From: Rhipicephalus microplus
Taxonomy: Eukaryota; Arthropoda; Arachnida; Ixodida; Ixodidae
Reading direction: 5' to 3'
NCBI RefSeq assembly: GCF_043290135.1
Contig: NC_134700.1
Coordinates: 155,140,053-155,204,052 of the forward strand
DNA length: 64,000 nt
Shown here: piece by piece, positions 45,453 to 56,571 of the stretch
Layout: each line of letters begins with the position of its first letter
Numbering within the stretch: the first letter of the stretch is position 1
Made by a program: the position numbers and the translations under genes
Notes under the pieces: generated by a model
What the model saw: only the letters and a program-made list of their open reading frames with translations
What the model was told of the DNA's origin: nothing
Database searches by the model: none

Positions 45453-45622
45453 TGTCACGATGAGTCACAAGTACTGGGGGATTTATTGAACGACCGGGTA
45501 GCTAGCTCTAGGACGATGCGTCAGTCGTGGCTGGCTCTCGAGCAGAGAAGAAGGCACGCGATCATCTTTTTCCTCCAGATTGAGAGCCGCTCTTGCTGTC
45601 GACTCACTACATGCTGGTGGCA
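45453..45622 (-). repeat. 3' LTR of the gypsy element
   Basis: 170 bp, TGTCACG...GGTGGCA on the + strand, preceded by ATAT (45449-45452). It differs from the other LTR at three positions. A polypurine-like tract (GGAAGGGGGG on the - strand) lies just inside. Confidence 0.92.
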
Positions 45623-45795
45623 TTATCCCCCCTTCCGAAAAGAAAAAAAAACAAGTCCCAAAAAGAGGAAAGAAAAGTACATAGCATCACTGCGATGCTA
45701 CTACATAGGCACGTGAAAAAGTAATTGGAAATTCGGATAATGTGAAAGTAAAAATTTAAGAGCGTGCCAATATAAGAAACGTCAATGAACGAGAA

Positions 45796-48700
45796 GGATT
45801 GGCCACCCTGGTGCAGTATCTGGCCACTACCTCCCACATGCTTACGTCAAATAACTCACGGCCCTCAGTCCCCAGCAGCTGCGAAGCAACTGACCACGGC
45901 GGCGGTCAGATCTGCAACGCAGCAGAGGGTGCTAAGAATCTCTGGATCCGGACAGGCCGCCATTGGAACCTGAACTTGGCAACGTTTAACGCTAGAACCT
46001 TGTCTAGTGAGGGAAGTCTAGCTGTACTATTCGAGGAGCTAGAGGGTGTTAAATGGGATATAATAGGGCTGAGTGAGGTTAGGAGGACAGATGAGGCCTA
46101 TACGGTGCTACAGAATGGGCACGTCCTTTGCTACAGGGGCCTGGCAGACAGAAGAGAACTGGGAGTGGGGTTCCTAATTCACAGAAACATAGCTGGAAAC
46201 ATAGAAGAATACTATAGCATTAATGAAAGGGTGGTAGGTATCGTAACTAAATTGAATAAAAGATACAAGATGAAGGTAGTACAGGCTTACGCGCCTACAT
46301 CCAGCCATGATGACGCTTCAGTTGAAAGCTTCTATGAAGACGTGGAATCGGCAATGAGTAAGGTAAAAACACAGTATACCATAGTAATGGGCGACTTTAA
46401 TGCAAAGGTAGGGAAGAAGCAGGCTGGAGACCAGGCAGTAGGAGATTATGGCATCGGTACTAGAAACGCCAGAGGAGAGCTACTAGTAGAATTCGCAGAA
46501 CGCAATAATTTACGGATTTTGAATACCTTCTACCGAAAACGAGAAAACCGCAAGTGGACATGGAGGAGCCCTAATGGCGAAAATAAGAACGAAATAGACT
46601 TTATAATGAGTGCACACCCTGGAATCGTGCAGGATGTGGAAGTGATTGGCAAGGTACGATGCAGTGACCATAGAATGGTACGGTCTCGAATTCGCCTAGA
46701 CTTGAAGAAGGAACGACAGAAATTGATACGCAAGAAGCCAATCAATCAGCTAGCACTGAGAGGGAAAGTACAGGAATTCAGAGTGTCGCTGCAGAACAGG
46801 TACTCGACTCTTAGTGAGGAAACCAACCTTAGCGTAGATACAATGAATGATAATCTGACGAGTATCATTACGGAGTGTGCAGTGGAAGTTGGAGGCAGGG
46901 TAGTTAGACAGGACACTGGCAAGCTTTCCCAGGAAACGAAGAACCTAATTAAGAAGCGTCAAATCATGAAAGTGTCAAGTACAACAGACAAAATAGAACT
47001 GGCAGAGCTTTCGAAGTTGATTAATAGACGTAAGGTATGCGATGTAAGAAGGTATAACATGGAGAGAATTGAACACGCTCTGAAAAACGGAGGAAGCGTC
47101 AAAGCATTGAAGAGGAAACTTGGGATAGGCAAAAGTCGGATGTATGCACTAAGGGACAAAGAAGGCAAAATAACTACCAATATGGATAGGATAGTTAAAA
47201 TAGCGGAGGAGTTTTACAGAGATCTGTACAGTAGCCGAGACAACCACGACCTTAATACTATAAGAACTAGCAGTAACCCAGATTACACCCCACCAGTAAT
47301 GATAGAAGTCAGAAAAGCTTTGGAGAGCATGCAAAGGGGCAAAGCTGCTGGTGAGGATCAGGTAACATCAGATCTGCTGAAAGATGGAGGACAGATTGTG
47401 TTAGAAAAACTAACCACCCTGTTTACGAGGTGTCTCCTGACTGGAAGAGTACCAGAGTCTTGGAAGAACGCTAACATCATCTTAATACATAAGAAAGGAG
47501 ATGACAAGGACTTGAAGAATTACAGGCCGATCAGCTTGCTCTCTGTAGTATACAAGCTATTTACAAAGGTAATTGCTAACAGAGTAAAGAAAACATTAGA
47601 ATTCAGTCAACCAAAGGAACAAGCAGGATTTCGAACAGGCTACTCAACAATTGACCACATTCATACTATCAATCAGGTAATAGAGAAATGCTCAGAGTAT
47701 AACCAACCACTATACATAGCCTTCATAGATTACGAGAAGGCGTTTGATTCAGTAGAAATATCAGCCGTCATGCAAACACTGCGGAATCAGGGCGTAGATG
47801 AAGCATATATAAACATTCAGGAAGAAATCTACAGGGGATCTACTGCTACCATAGTGCTTCATAAAGAAAGCAACAGAATACCAATCAAGAAGGGTGTAAG
47901 ACAGGGGGATACAATTTCCCCAATGCTATTTACCGCGTGCTTACAGGAGGTTTTCAGAAGCCTAGATTGGGAACAGTTAGGGATAAGAGTCAATGGAGAA
48001 TACCTTAGTAACCTGCGCTTCGCCGATGACATTGCATTGCTGAGTAACTCGGGAGACGAATTGCAACTCATGATTACGGAGTTAGACAAGGAGAGCAAAA
48101 AGGTGGGTCTTAAAATTAATCTGCAGAAAACGAAAGTAATGTACAACAACCTCGGCAAGGAGCAGCGCTTCGAGATAGGTAATAGTGCACTTGAAGTTGT
48201 AAAAGACTATGTCTACTTAGGGCAGGTAATAACCGCAGAGCCGAACCACGAGATTGAAGTAACTAGAAGAATAAGAATGGGGTGGAGAACATTCGGCAAG
48301 CACTCTCAAATTATGACAGGTAGATTGCCACTATCCCTCAAGAGGAAGGTATATAACAGCTGTATCTTGCCGGTACTTAGCTACGGAGCAGAAACCTGGA
48401 GACTTACAAAGAGGGTTCAGCTTAAATTGAGGACGACGCAGCGAGCAATGGAAAGAAAAATGGTAGGTGTAACCTTAAGAGACAAGAAGAGAGCAGAGTG
48501 GATTAGGGAACAAACGGGGGTTAAGGATATCATAGCTGAAATCAAGAAGAAGAAATGGACATGGGCAGGGCATGTAGCGCGTAGACAGGATAACCGCTGG
48601 TCATTAAGGGTAACTGACTGGATTCCCAGAGAAGGGAAGCGGGTTAGGGGGAGACAGAAGGTTAGGTGGGCAGATGAGATTAAGAAGTTTGCGGGTATAA

Positions 48701-48800
48701 ATTGGCAGCAGCAAGCACAGGACCGGGTTAACTGGCGGAACATGGGAGAGGCCTTTGTCCTGCAGTGGACGTAGTCAGGCTGATAATGAATGAATGAATG
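45796..48800 (+). mobile_element. RTE-type LINE, full length, intact
   Basis: It begins at GGATTGGCC and ends in a short (TGAA)n tail. AATGAACGAGAA occurs before it (45784-45795) and after it (48801-48812), giving a target duplication of 8-12 bp; the overlap with the tail makes its length uncertain. It lies in the non-coding region between pol and the left LTR of the gypsy element. The very short 5' leader and the single ORF fit RTE elements. Confidence 0.85.
45838..48774 (+). CDS. RTE ORF: endonuclease and reverse transcriptase
   Basis: Taken from the first ATG it is 978 codons; the frame is open 13 codons further upstream. Endonuclease: NLATFNARTL, GLSEVRR, VVQAYAPTSSH, IVMGDFNAKVG, WTWRSPNG, IDFIMS and CSDHRMVRSRI, with the catalytic Asn, Glu, Asp and SDH visible. 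RT: AAGEDQVTSDLLK, NYRPISLLSVVYK, AFIDYEKAFDS, VRQGDTISPMLF and the palm box RFADDIALL (48019-48030). The C-terminus has WTWAGHVARRQD and GRQKVRWADEI, typical of RTE. No stop or frameshift is seen, so this copy may be active or very recently so. It would nick target DNA and prime cDNA synthesis there. Confidence 0.9.
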   Translation: MLTSNNSRPSVPSSCEATDHGGGQICNAAEGAKNLWIRTGRHWNLNLATFNARTLSSEGSLAVLFEELEGVKWDIIGLSEVRRTDEAYTVLQNGHVLCYRGLADRRELGVGFLIHRNIAGNIEEYYSINERVVGIVTKLNKRYKMKVVQAYAPTSSHDDASVESFYEDVESAMSKVKTQYTIVMGDFNAKVGKKQAGDQAVGDYGIGTRNARGELLVEFAERNNLRILNTFYRKRENRKWTWRSPNGENKNEIDFIMSAHPGIVQDVEVIGKVRCSDHRMVRSRIRLDLKKERQKLIRKKPINQLALRGKVQEFRVSLQNRYSTLSEETNLSVDTMNDNLTSIITECAVEVGGRVVRQDTGKLSQETKNLIKKRQIMKVSSTTDKIELAELSKLINRRKVCDVRRYNMERIEHALKNGGSVKALKRKLGIGKSRMYALRDKEGKITTNMDRIVKIAEEFYRDLYSSRDNHDLNTIRTSSNPDYTPPVMIEVRKALESMQRGKAAGEDQVTSDLLKDGGQIVLEKLTTLFTRCLLTGRVPESWKNANIILIHKKGDDKDLKNYRPISLLSVVYKLFTKVIANRVKKTLEFSQPKEQAGFRTGYSTIDHIHTINQVIEKCSEYNQPLYIAFIDYEKAFDSVEISAVMQTLRNQGVDEAYINIQEEIYRGSTATIVLHKESNRIPIKKGVRQGDTISPMLFTACLQEVFRSLDWEQLGIRVNGEYLSNLRFADDIALLSNSGDELQLMITELDKESKKVGLKINLQKTKVMYNNLGKEQRFEIGNSALEVVKDYVYLGQVITAEPNHEIEVTRRIRMGWRTFGKHSQIMTGRLPLSLKRKVYNSCILPVLSYGAETWRLTKRVQLKLRTTQRAMERKMVGVTLRDKKRAEWIREQTGVKDIIAEIKKKKWTWAGHVARRQDNRWSLRVTDWIPREGKRVRGRQKVRWADEIKKFAGINWQQQAQDRVNWRNMGEAFVLQWT

Positions 48801-48868
48801 AATGAACGAGAAAGCAAGTTCACACAAATAAACAAAAACACAAAGAATGCTGTACGGTAAAGGAAAAG

Positions 48869-51800
48869 TTACGAGCAACGCGCAATAAATGGTTTCATGC
48901 GCAACACATGAACGACGTCCGGCCTCAGCCGTGTCCTGCTCCGTGCATGGGGTGTTGAGTCCGGAACCACTTCGTAGTTCACGTCACTGACGCGGCGTAA
49001 CACTTTATATGGGCCAAAGTACCGGCTCAGCAACTTTTCGCTAAGGCCACGGCGGCGGACGGGCGTCCACACCCAAACTTGATCTCCGGGGCTGTAAAAC
49101 ACTTCTCTGTGGCGGGTATTATAGCGTCGTGCGTCTGCCTGCTGTTGCTGGCCGATGTGCAGTCGCGCGAGCTGCCGGGCTTCCTCAGCACGCTCTGCGA
49201 ATTCTTCGGCGTCAGTTGCCAACTCGTTTTCGTCTTGACACGGTAGCATAGAGTCTAGCATGGTCTGCACTTCGCGGCCGTAGAGAAGCCGAAATGGCGT
49301 GAATCGCGTGGTCTCTTGCACGGCGGTATTATACGCGAATGTCACGTAAGGTAAGATCCGGTCCCATGTTTTGTGCTGTACGTCGATGTACATTGAGATC
49401 ATGTCTGCGAGGGTCTTATTCAGTCGCTCGGTAAGTCCGTTGGTTTGCGGGTGGTACGCAGTTGTTCTTCGGTGTCTGGTGTTGCTCAGTTTGAAAACTT
49501 CGTCCGTAAGTTGCGCCGTGAATGCCATCCCTCTGTCCGTTATTACACTGGAAGGAGCACCGTGTCGTAACACGATGTGGCGCATGAAAAATTGTGCTAC
49601 CTCAGAAGCCGTGGCTCGTGGGATCGCCTGGGTTTCAGCGTAGCGTGTCAAATAGTCGGTCGCGACGATCACCCATTTGTTGCTGTCCGCAGACAGGGGA
49701 AATGGCCCGAGAATGTCCATGCCGACTTGGTCGAATGGCGTGTAAGGTGCTTCAATGGGCTGAAGCAAACCAGCTGGCTTAACAGATGGTTGCTTTCGGC
49801 GCTGACATTCCCGACAGCTCTTCACGTACTTCTTGACGCTTGCCGAAAGTCCTGGCCAATAGTACCTCTCACTCACTCTGGCAAGTGTTCGTGAGTAGCC
49901 CAGATGACCGGATGTGGGTTCGTCATGGCAAGCGAAGAGGACATCGTCTCGCATGTCTCGAGGAACCACCAAGAGGTAGGCACGGTTGTTCGAACGAGCG
50001 TTCTTCTTGTACAGCACACCATCTCGAAGGCAGAACGACGGCAACGAGCGGAATAAATGACGTGGTATGATCGTGTCCTGGCCCTCTAAATGATCGATGA
50101 TCGAACGAATCTCTGCGTCATCCCGCTGCCGTTTACTCAAGTCTGATGAGCTAATGGCGCCCAGGAAGCCTTCGTCTTCCTCTGCTTCCTGACTGACGAC
50201 ATGAAGGGGCGCGCGTGACAGTGTGTCAGCGTCTTCATGCTTACGGCCGGACTTATGGACGATGGTGACGTCAAATTCCTGCAGCCGCAAGCTCCACCGT
50301 GCTAGCCGTCCTGAAGGGTCGCGCAGGCTTGCCAACCAGCAGAGGGCGTGGTGGTCCGTCACTATCTTGAAGGGACGACCATAAAGGTACGGGCGGAACT
50401 TGGTGATTGCCCACACGACTGCGAGGCACTCTTTCTCCGTAGTGGAATAATTCGCCTCAGCACGCGATAGAGAGCGGCTGGCGTAGGCTATCACTCTTTC
50501 GATGTCTTCTTGACGCTGAACGAGCACTGCACCGAGCCCAATGTTACTAGCGTCGGTATGGACCTCCGTGTCAGCATCATCGTCGAAATGAGCGAGAACG
50601 GGCGCTGATTGCATGCGCTGTCGCAGCTCATCAAAAGCTGCTTGTTGCTCGTTTTCCCAGACAAACGGTGTGTCGTCCCTTGTGAGACGAGTCAGAGGTT
50701 CTGCTATCTGTGAAAAGCCATGAATGAATCGGCCATAGTAGGCGCACAAACCAAGGAAGCGCCGGACGGCTTTCTTATCGACAGGAGCTGGTAATTCGGC
50801 AACAGCGGCAAGCTTGTCCGGATCGGGACGGATTCCTTCGGCGCTAACTACATGTCCAAGAAACTTTAGTTCTTTATAGCCGAAGTGGCACTTCTGTGGC
50901 TTTAGTGTGAGGTCCGCCGATCGGATAGCCTCCAGCACGCTGCGCAGGCGCTGAAGGTGCTGCTCGAACGTGGCAGAGAAGACCACCACATCGTCAAGGT
51001 AGACAAGACAAGTCTGCCACTTCAGCCCTGTGAGGACAGTGCCCATCATTCGCTGGAACGTCGCCGGCGCTGAACACAAGCCGAAAAGGAGTACTCGAAA
51101 TTGGTATAGGCCGTCTGGAGTCACGAAGGCTGTCTTTTCGCGGTCTCGCTGATCTACCTCGATTTGCCAGTACCCGCTTTTGAGAACGAGAGAAGTGAAA
51201 TAATGGGCACGACGAAGTCTATGTAGCGAATCGTCGATACGCGGTAGCGGGTACACATCCTTTTTGGTCACGTTGTTAAGCTTTCGGTAATCGACGCAGA
51301 AGCGTAGCGACCCGTCCTTCTTTTTGACAAGCACGACTGGAGATGACCACGGGCTGTTGGATGGTTCGATAACGCCATCGTCAAGCATCTCGCGAACATG
51401 CGTACGTATCGCTTCACGTTCTTTAGCCGACACGCGGTAGGGGTGCTGGTGTATTGGGCGTGCGTCCTCGTACGTGATGATCCTGTGTTGAGTGATGGAC
51501 GTCTGGCGGATCTTCGAGCAACTTGCGAAGCAAGACCTGTACTCGAACAAGAGCTCTCGCAGCGCAGTCTGGTTATCGGTGGACAGATCAGTATTGATGT
51601 CAATGTTGCTCATTGATGTGTCTGCGTTATCCACTACTTCTGACGTGAGACAGTTGGTTACGTTTGCTACTTCGTGGGCAAACGCTATCGAAGTGCCACG
51701 GAAAAGGTATCGATGCTCGTTGCTAAAGTTGGTAACGAGCAATTCAGATCGGCCGTCACGAACGTGTATTACACTTCTCGCTACACATATGCCTTGCTGC

Positions 51801-52440
51801 AGGAGGTGTTCTAAATTTGTCTCGGCCACCACATCGCCATCGCTCAAACCACAGCATGTTACGTCGACTAGAACACTGGCTCGGGGAGGAAGCGTCACGC
51901 TCTGTTCAGAAATACGGAGTACGTCGACACGCATTTCGTCATCCTGCACGTTGATTGCTCGCTGGGCTGAGAACGTGACGCGGCGCTCTTGCAGATCAAT
52001 GATAGCTCCATTTTCCTGTAGAAAATCAACTCCCAGAATGACGTCACGGGAGCATTCACGTAGAACAAGGCAGCTTGCTACGAATGTGTACCCTTGAATC
52101 TGTACTCTAGTTGTGCAGGCACCCAGTGGAGTAACGACATGGCCACCAGCTGTCCGAATCTGCGAGTTATGCCATGGTGTGATTACTTTCTTCAGCTGCG
52201 TTGTCAGTTTCCCGCTCAGTATGGAATAGTCTGCGCCGGTGTCCACTAACGCATTAACTACACAACCATCAATTGTTACTGCAATGTCGAGTGAAAGCCG
52301 GCTATCCTTTGCAGCAGCAGGTGATGTCGGACCAGTTTCTGTACAGTTCTGCGTCAATAGGAGGTCTTCAGCGCTTCGATGTTCAGCGACCCCGCCCCCA
52401 GAGGTCGCTTCGGCTAGTTTTCCCGGCGGGGGCTGGGAGA
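48869..52440 (-). CDS. Gypsy Pol: protease, RT, RNase H, integrase
   Basis: One - strand frame, open from about 52630 to the stop at 48869. Its true start is probably in the overlap with the end of gag (about 52440), reached by frameshifting. Protease: ALVDTGADYS near 52240. RT: FCVDYRKLNNVTKKDVYPLP, GYWQIEVDQRDREKTAF and palm box CLVYLDDVVVF (about 50995). RNase H: HTDASNIGLGAVLVQ and STTEKECLAVVWA. Integrase: a HHCC finger with CRECQRRK, core Asp in VGMDILGPFP, ITDRGMAF and HPQTNGLTERLN, then a GPY/F module (SRYFGPYKVLRR). No chromodomain is seen. The frame is undamaged. Confidence 0.9.
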
Positions 52441-53858
52441 TCGTGCGGTAGAATACCGCTGGGGCGTTGATGAAAATCGCCTCGGTGATGGCGAGCGCGA
52501 CTGGCGCCCGGCAGACGGTGGTGCATGCTGCTGGGAGAGGTAGTTTTGGATGTCGCGTGGTCTCTGACCGTAACGGGGTGGCGGCGAGTACGCAGAGAAG
52601 CCGCGAAGCCCAAGACGGCGATATGGGCACTGGCGGTACAAGTGATCAGCTTCTCCGCAGTGAAAGCACAGAGGCCGGCGATCAGGTGTGCGCCAAACAT
52701 CAGACTTTCGAGGAGACGTGCGCCGATCGTCGATGTACTGAACTGGTTGCACTGAACGATGGGCGACAGAAGCACCAGGGACAAAGGGTAGGGGCGGTGG
52801 CGTGTACGTGCCTTCGTAGTACGGTATGTGCTGCGCTGACTGTAAACAGCAGGAACAGGATGGACGAATAATGGCGGCGTTGCAGCAGGGCGTTTCAAGG
52901 CTTCCGCGTAGGTTGTTTCACGGCGGTATTCAGCAGGAGCTGGCACAGCTGTATCATGAGGCAAGGTGTCCCGGAGGGCCTGGTGCAGCTCATCCTTGAT
53001 CACAGTTGCAATAGAGTTGACTGTAGGATGAGGTGTTACACCAGCCTTTTGTAACTCTTCACGTACTATATCACGGATGAGTTCACGTAGACAGTCGTTG
53101 TTGGTTCTAGTGGCGGTGAAAATGTCGGCAGTAGACATGCCACTGACTTTCCTGTCGTATTGGTTGGATCGCTGCTGCAGCAATTTTTCCATTGTCACGG
53201 CCTCGGACAAGAACTCCGCGACCGTCTTCGGGGGACTTCGCACGAGGCCGGCAAAAAGCTGGTCCTTGACACCGCGCATCAAGTGACGCAACTTCTTGTC
53301 CTCAGTCATTCTTGAATCGGCCCGTCGGAAGAGGCGCGTCATGTCTTCGACGTACGCGGTCACAGTTTCGTTTGGCGACTGGACGCGGGCAAGAATAGCT
53401 ATTTCAGCTCTTTCTTGGCGGTCAGTGCTGGCATATGTCTGCAGAAGTCTACGAGAGAATTCGGGCCACGTCGTCAGCTGCTCCTCCCGATTTTGATACC
53501 ACGTGCGAGCCCCGTCTTCGAGATAGAAGTAGACACGACCCAGTTTCGCCGCGTCGTCCCACTGATTCAAGTTGGCTACGCGCTCGAAGTCCGCCAACCA
53601 GTCCTCAACGTCTTCGCGCTCCGTACCATGGAACGTCGGCGGTGCCCGTGGGCTTTCCAACGTATAGCGGTTCGGCGACGTGCTTCCCGTGCCGGTTGCC
53701 AAGGTTTGTACCGAAGTGCTGGTCATGTTTGTTGACGTGGTGGGAGCAGTATCGTTGACTTCCGGAGGCAATCTCCTGATTCGGCGGCTGGTCCGATGCA
53801 CGGGAGTGTTGACTGGCACTGGACTCGTATTACGGCTTCCTGGGGGGGTCTGCAGCAT
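52414..53858 (-). pseudogene. Gypsy Gag with frameshift before the zinc knuckle
   Basis: From ATG 53858 the frame encodes a capsid (PPTFHGTEREDVEDWLADFE, TWYQNREEQLTTWPEFSRRL, NETVTAYVEDMTRLFRRAD), as in many gypsy Gags. Similarity leaves this frame near 52800. In the neighbouring frame (52752-52414) follow the CCHC knuckle CFHCGEADHLYRQC and an Arg/Ser/Pro-rich tail ending SPSPRREN. The shift is therefore within Gag and probably a mutation, distinct from the gag/pol shift further on. Confidence 0.8.
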
Positions 53859-53889
53859 CCGTGAGGCTACCCAGCACCTTCCACCAGTT

Positions 53890-54059
53890 TTTCACGATGA
53901 GTCACAAGTACTGGGGGATTTATTGAACGACCGGGTAGCTAGCTCTAGGACGATGCGTCAGTCGTGGCTGGCTCTCGAGCAGAGAAGAAGGCACGCGATC
54001 ATCTTTTTCCTCCAGATTGAGAGCCGCTCTTGCTGTCGACCCACTACGTGCTGGTGGCA
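53890..54059 (-). repeat. 5' LTR of the gypsy element
   Basis: 170 bp, matches 45453-45622 with three changes, one of them in the terminal TG of the + strand end. Followed by the ATAT duplication at 54060-54063. Confidence 0.92.
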
Positions 54060-54063
54060 ATAT

Positions 54064-56195
54064 CCTTGAAACAAACAATTTGCTCGACCCATTTCAGTGC
54101 GGGTTTCGAGAAAGCAGATCCACCACAGACCACCTTGTTCGTATCGAGGCACAGATCAGAGACGCCTTCGTCCATAAACAATATTTTCTCTCTGTGTTCC
54201 TCGATATCGAAAAGGCTTATGATACAACATGGCGTTTTGGAATTCTAAGAGATCTGTCCCACCTTGGTGTGCGCGGAAGAATGTTTCATATAATCGAAAG
54301 TTACCTGTCAAACCGGACATTCCGTGTCTGTGTGGGCAGTGTTCTCTCCCAAACATTTGTCCAGGAAACAGGCGTGCCACAAGGTGGTGTGCTTAGTTGC
54401 ACACTTTTTATTATCAAAATGAATTCTTTGTACTTGTCCATCCCCCACAGTATGTTCTATTGTACATATGTCGACGACGTTCAGCTTGGCTTCAAGTCAT
54501 GCAACTTGGCAATGTGTGAGCGGCAGGTTCAGCTGGGCTTAAACAAGGTCTCCAAATGAGCAGATGAAAACGGATTTCGACTTAACCCACAAAAAAGCAC
54601 GTGTGTCTTGTTCTCTCGAAAGAGAGGCATGCACTCTGAACCTGACATTCGACTGAACGGGCAACGTCTGTCCGTCAAAGCCGAACATAAATTCTTAGGC
54701 TTAATCTTGGACAGCAAGCTGACCTTCGTTCCGCACATCAAGAATTTAAAAATAAAATGTTTAAAAGCCATGAATGTTATAAAAGTGCTGTCACGTACTA
54801 CTTGGGGTAGTGATAGGCAATGCCTCATAAATCTGTATCGAAGCCTCATTCGCACCCGCTTAGATTATGGGGCCGTTGTTTATCAGTCTGCAACTCAAAG
54901 TGCTTTAAAGATGCTGGACCCCGTGCACCATTTGGGCATCCGCCTTTCTACGGGTGCTTTTCGCACCAGCCCCGTGGAAAGCCTTTATGTTGAGTCAAAT
55001 GAGTGGTCGCTTCATCTGCAGAGAACTTATATGTCTTTTGTTTATTTCTTTAAGATGAAAGCAGATAAAAAGCACCCCTCATACTCTACTATTAATGATT
55101 TGTCGAGCTCATTTCTGTTTCAAAACAGGCCTTCGATGAGGCAGCCCTTCTCAGTTCGCCTGAAAAGTCTAGCCGAGGAAACTGGAGTCTCACTAGAACA
55201 CAGTTTAATGGCTCCTGTAGCATATCCGCCTCCGTGGCAATGGCAGACTATAGACTGCGATGTGTCCTTTCTACAAGTTACAAAACATGCGCCTGTTGTC
55301 CATATCCGAACATACTTCCTGGAACTTCAACACAAATACACACGTCCTGAGTTCTTTACAGATGCTTCCAAGTCCAACTCCTCTGTGTCCTACGCTGCTG
55401 TCGGCCCATCCTTTTCGGATGCTGGCCCTCTAGATCCAAGCACAAGTATCTTCACAGCAGAAGCTTACGCGATACTTGTGGCAGCTAAACACATCAAACA
55501 ACTACAAATAGAAAAAGCGGTAATTTATACAGACTCCCTCAGTGTGGTAACGGCTCTGCACAGTCCTAAAAAACAAAAAAAAACCCGGTCCTTGTCTCAC
55601 TTTACTCCATTTTGTGCACACTCTACACACTGAAACAACATGTTGTAGTGTGCTGGGTGCCAGGGCACCGTGAGATCAAGGCAATGTGAGGGCGGATCAG
55701 CTTGCTGCATCCGTCCACAAAAGCACTGGCCCTACACCCATATTAATCCCGGCCCTTGATCTTAAGCCGTCTCTCAAACGAAACATCAGGGACTACTGGC
55801 AGAGCAAGTGGGATACACACACACAAAACAAACTACACATTATTAAGCCACACCTTGGTCATTGGCTGCCAGTATCAAAATCGCGTCATACAGAGGTTAT
55901 ACTAACGAGACTCAGGATAGGACACATATACACGACACACACATATCTTTTGTCTGGTGGCGATCCACCATTGTGTGACAGATGTGGTGAACCATTAACC
56001 GTCCTTCACGTGTTAATCCAGTGTAAACACTTAGAAACTATAAGAAAACAGCATTTTCCATTACCCTACCGACAACATATACCTTTACACCCTGAGATGT
56101 TCGTTGGTAGGGAACCGCTTTTTAGTCATAAATCATTGTTAGCGTTTTTAAAAGAAATTCGTAATTTTCATATCATATACCCGGGCATCCCGTAG
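54064..56195 (+). pseudogene. LINE ORF2, second part: RT, RNase H, C-terminal CCHC
   Basis: Resumes the RT interrupted at 45452: LLDPFQCGFRESRSTTDHL, FLDIEKAYDTTWR, GVPQGGVLSCTLF and palm box CTYVDDVQLGF. A TGA at 54557-54559 stands where Trp is expected (VSKW). The RNase H shows FFTDASKSNSS, TAEAYAILVAAK and IYTDSLSVV, the three acidic positions. A stop/frameshift region lies at 55600-55690, then the tail with DRCGEPLTVLHVLIQC, a CCHC typical of I/jockey elements, ending YPGIP at 56195. Confidence 0.8.
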
Positions 56196-56571
56196 CACGA
56201 CCTCTCCAGGGAGATTTTTGCTGCGGTGGCTACACAGGAAAGCACTTGCCTCACGGCCCTTGCACGCAAGGGTATGAACCAGTGAGGCACTTGTGCTAAT
56301 GCCATACATATACATCATCGTTTTTTATTATTACCAACTTTTGTTATCTATTCACACCACACACACCTTTCACGGCATGGTCATGATTTTATTACTCGTA
56401 TGTTTTTACCCGCCTTACCGCGAGGAATTTTATGGCCCTTATACAGCCGCTAATCACAATCATTGTCCACATTCCTTGTCGCATGAACTGGCGCTCTTTG
56501 GCCATCAAATGGCCCTTGCGCCAAAAAACACCATATATCATCATCATCATCATCATCAAGGGCAAGGTGTT

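Larger units (their letters stand above)
45453..54059 (-). mobile_element. Ty3/gypsy LTR retrotransposon, conventional order, young
   Basis: Short 170-bp LTRs with about 98% identity (three differences) and ATAT duplications (45449-45452, 54060-54063) bound the element. It reads on the - strand: gag (53858-52414), pol (to 48869) with protease, RT, RNase H and integrase in the usual order. A tRNA-binding site is likely next to the right LTR (TGGTGGAAGGTGCTGGG on the - strand). Pol is open over its whole length, and gag has one frameshift. It has inserted into the RT of the I-group LINE and itself carries an RTE element. Confidence 0.9.
42030..56559 (+). mobile_element. I-group non-LTR retrotransposon, full length but split and mutated
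   Basis: The element has a 5' UTR (42030-42552), ORF1, ORF2 (endonuclease, RT, RNase H) and a 3' UTR ending in (CAT)n at 56538-56557, within a 12-bp duplication. The left part ends at 45452 and the right part resumes at 54060; the intervening 8.6 kb is a gypsy element with its own target duplication. An RNase H domain after the RT places it in the I group (I, Loa, Ingi, Nimb and relatives). Several stops make it inactive. Confidence 0.8.

Noticed and set aside
53680..54152. + strand frame continuing from gypsy sequence into the LINE RT, suggesting a fusion
   Set aside because: It crosses the right LTR and the target duplication; the two parts belong to different elements.
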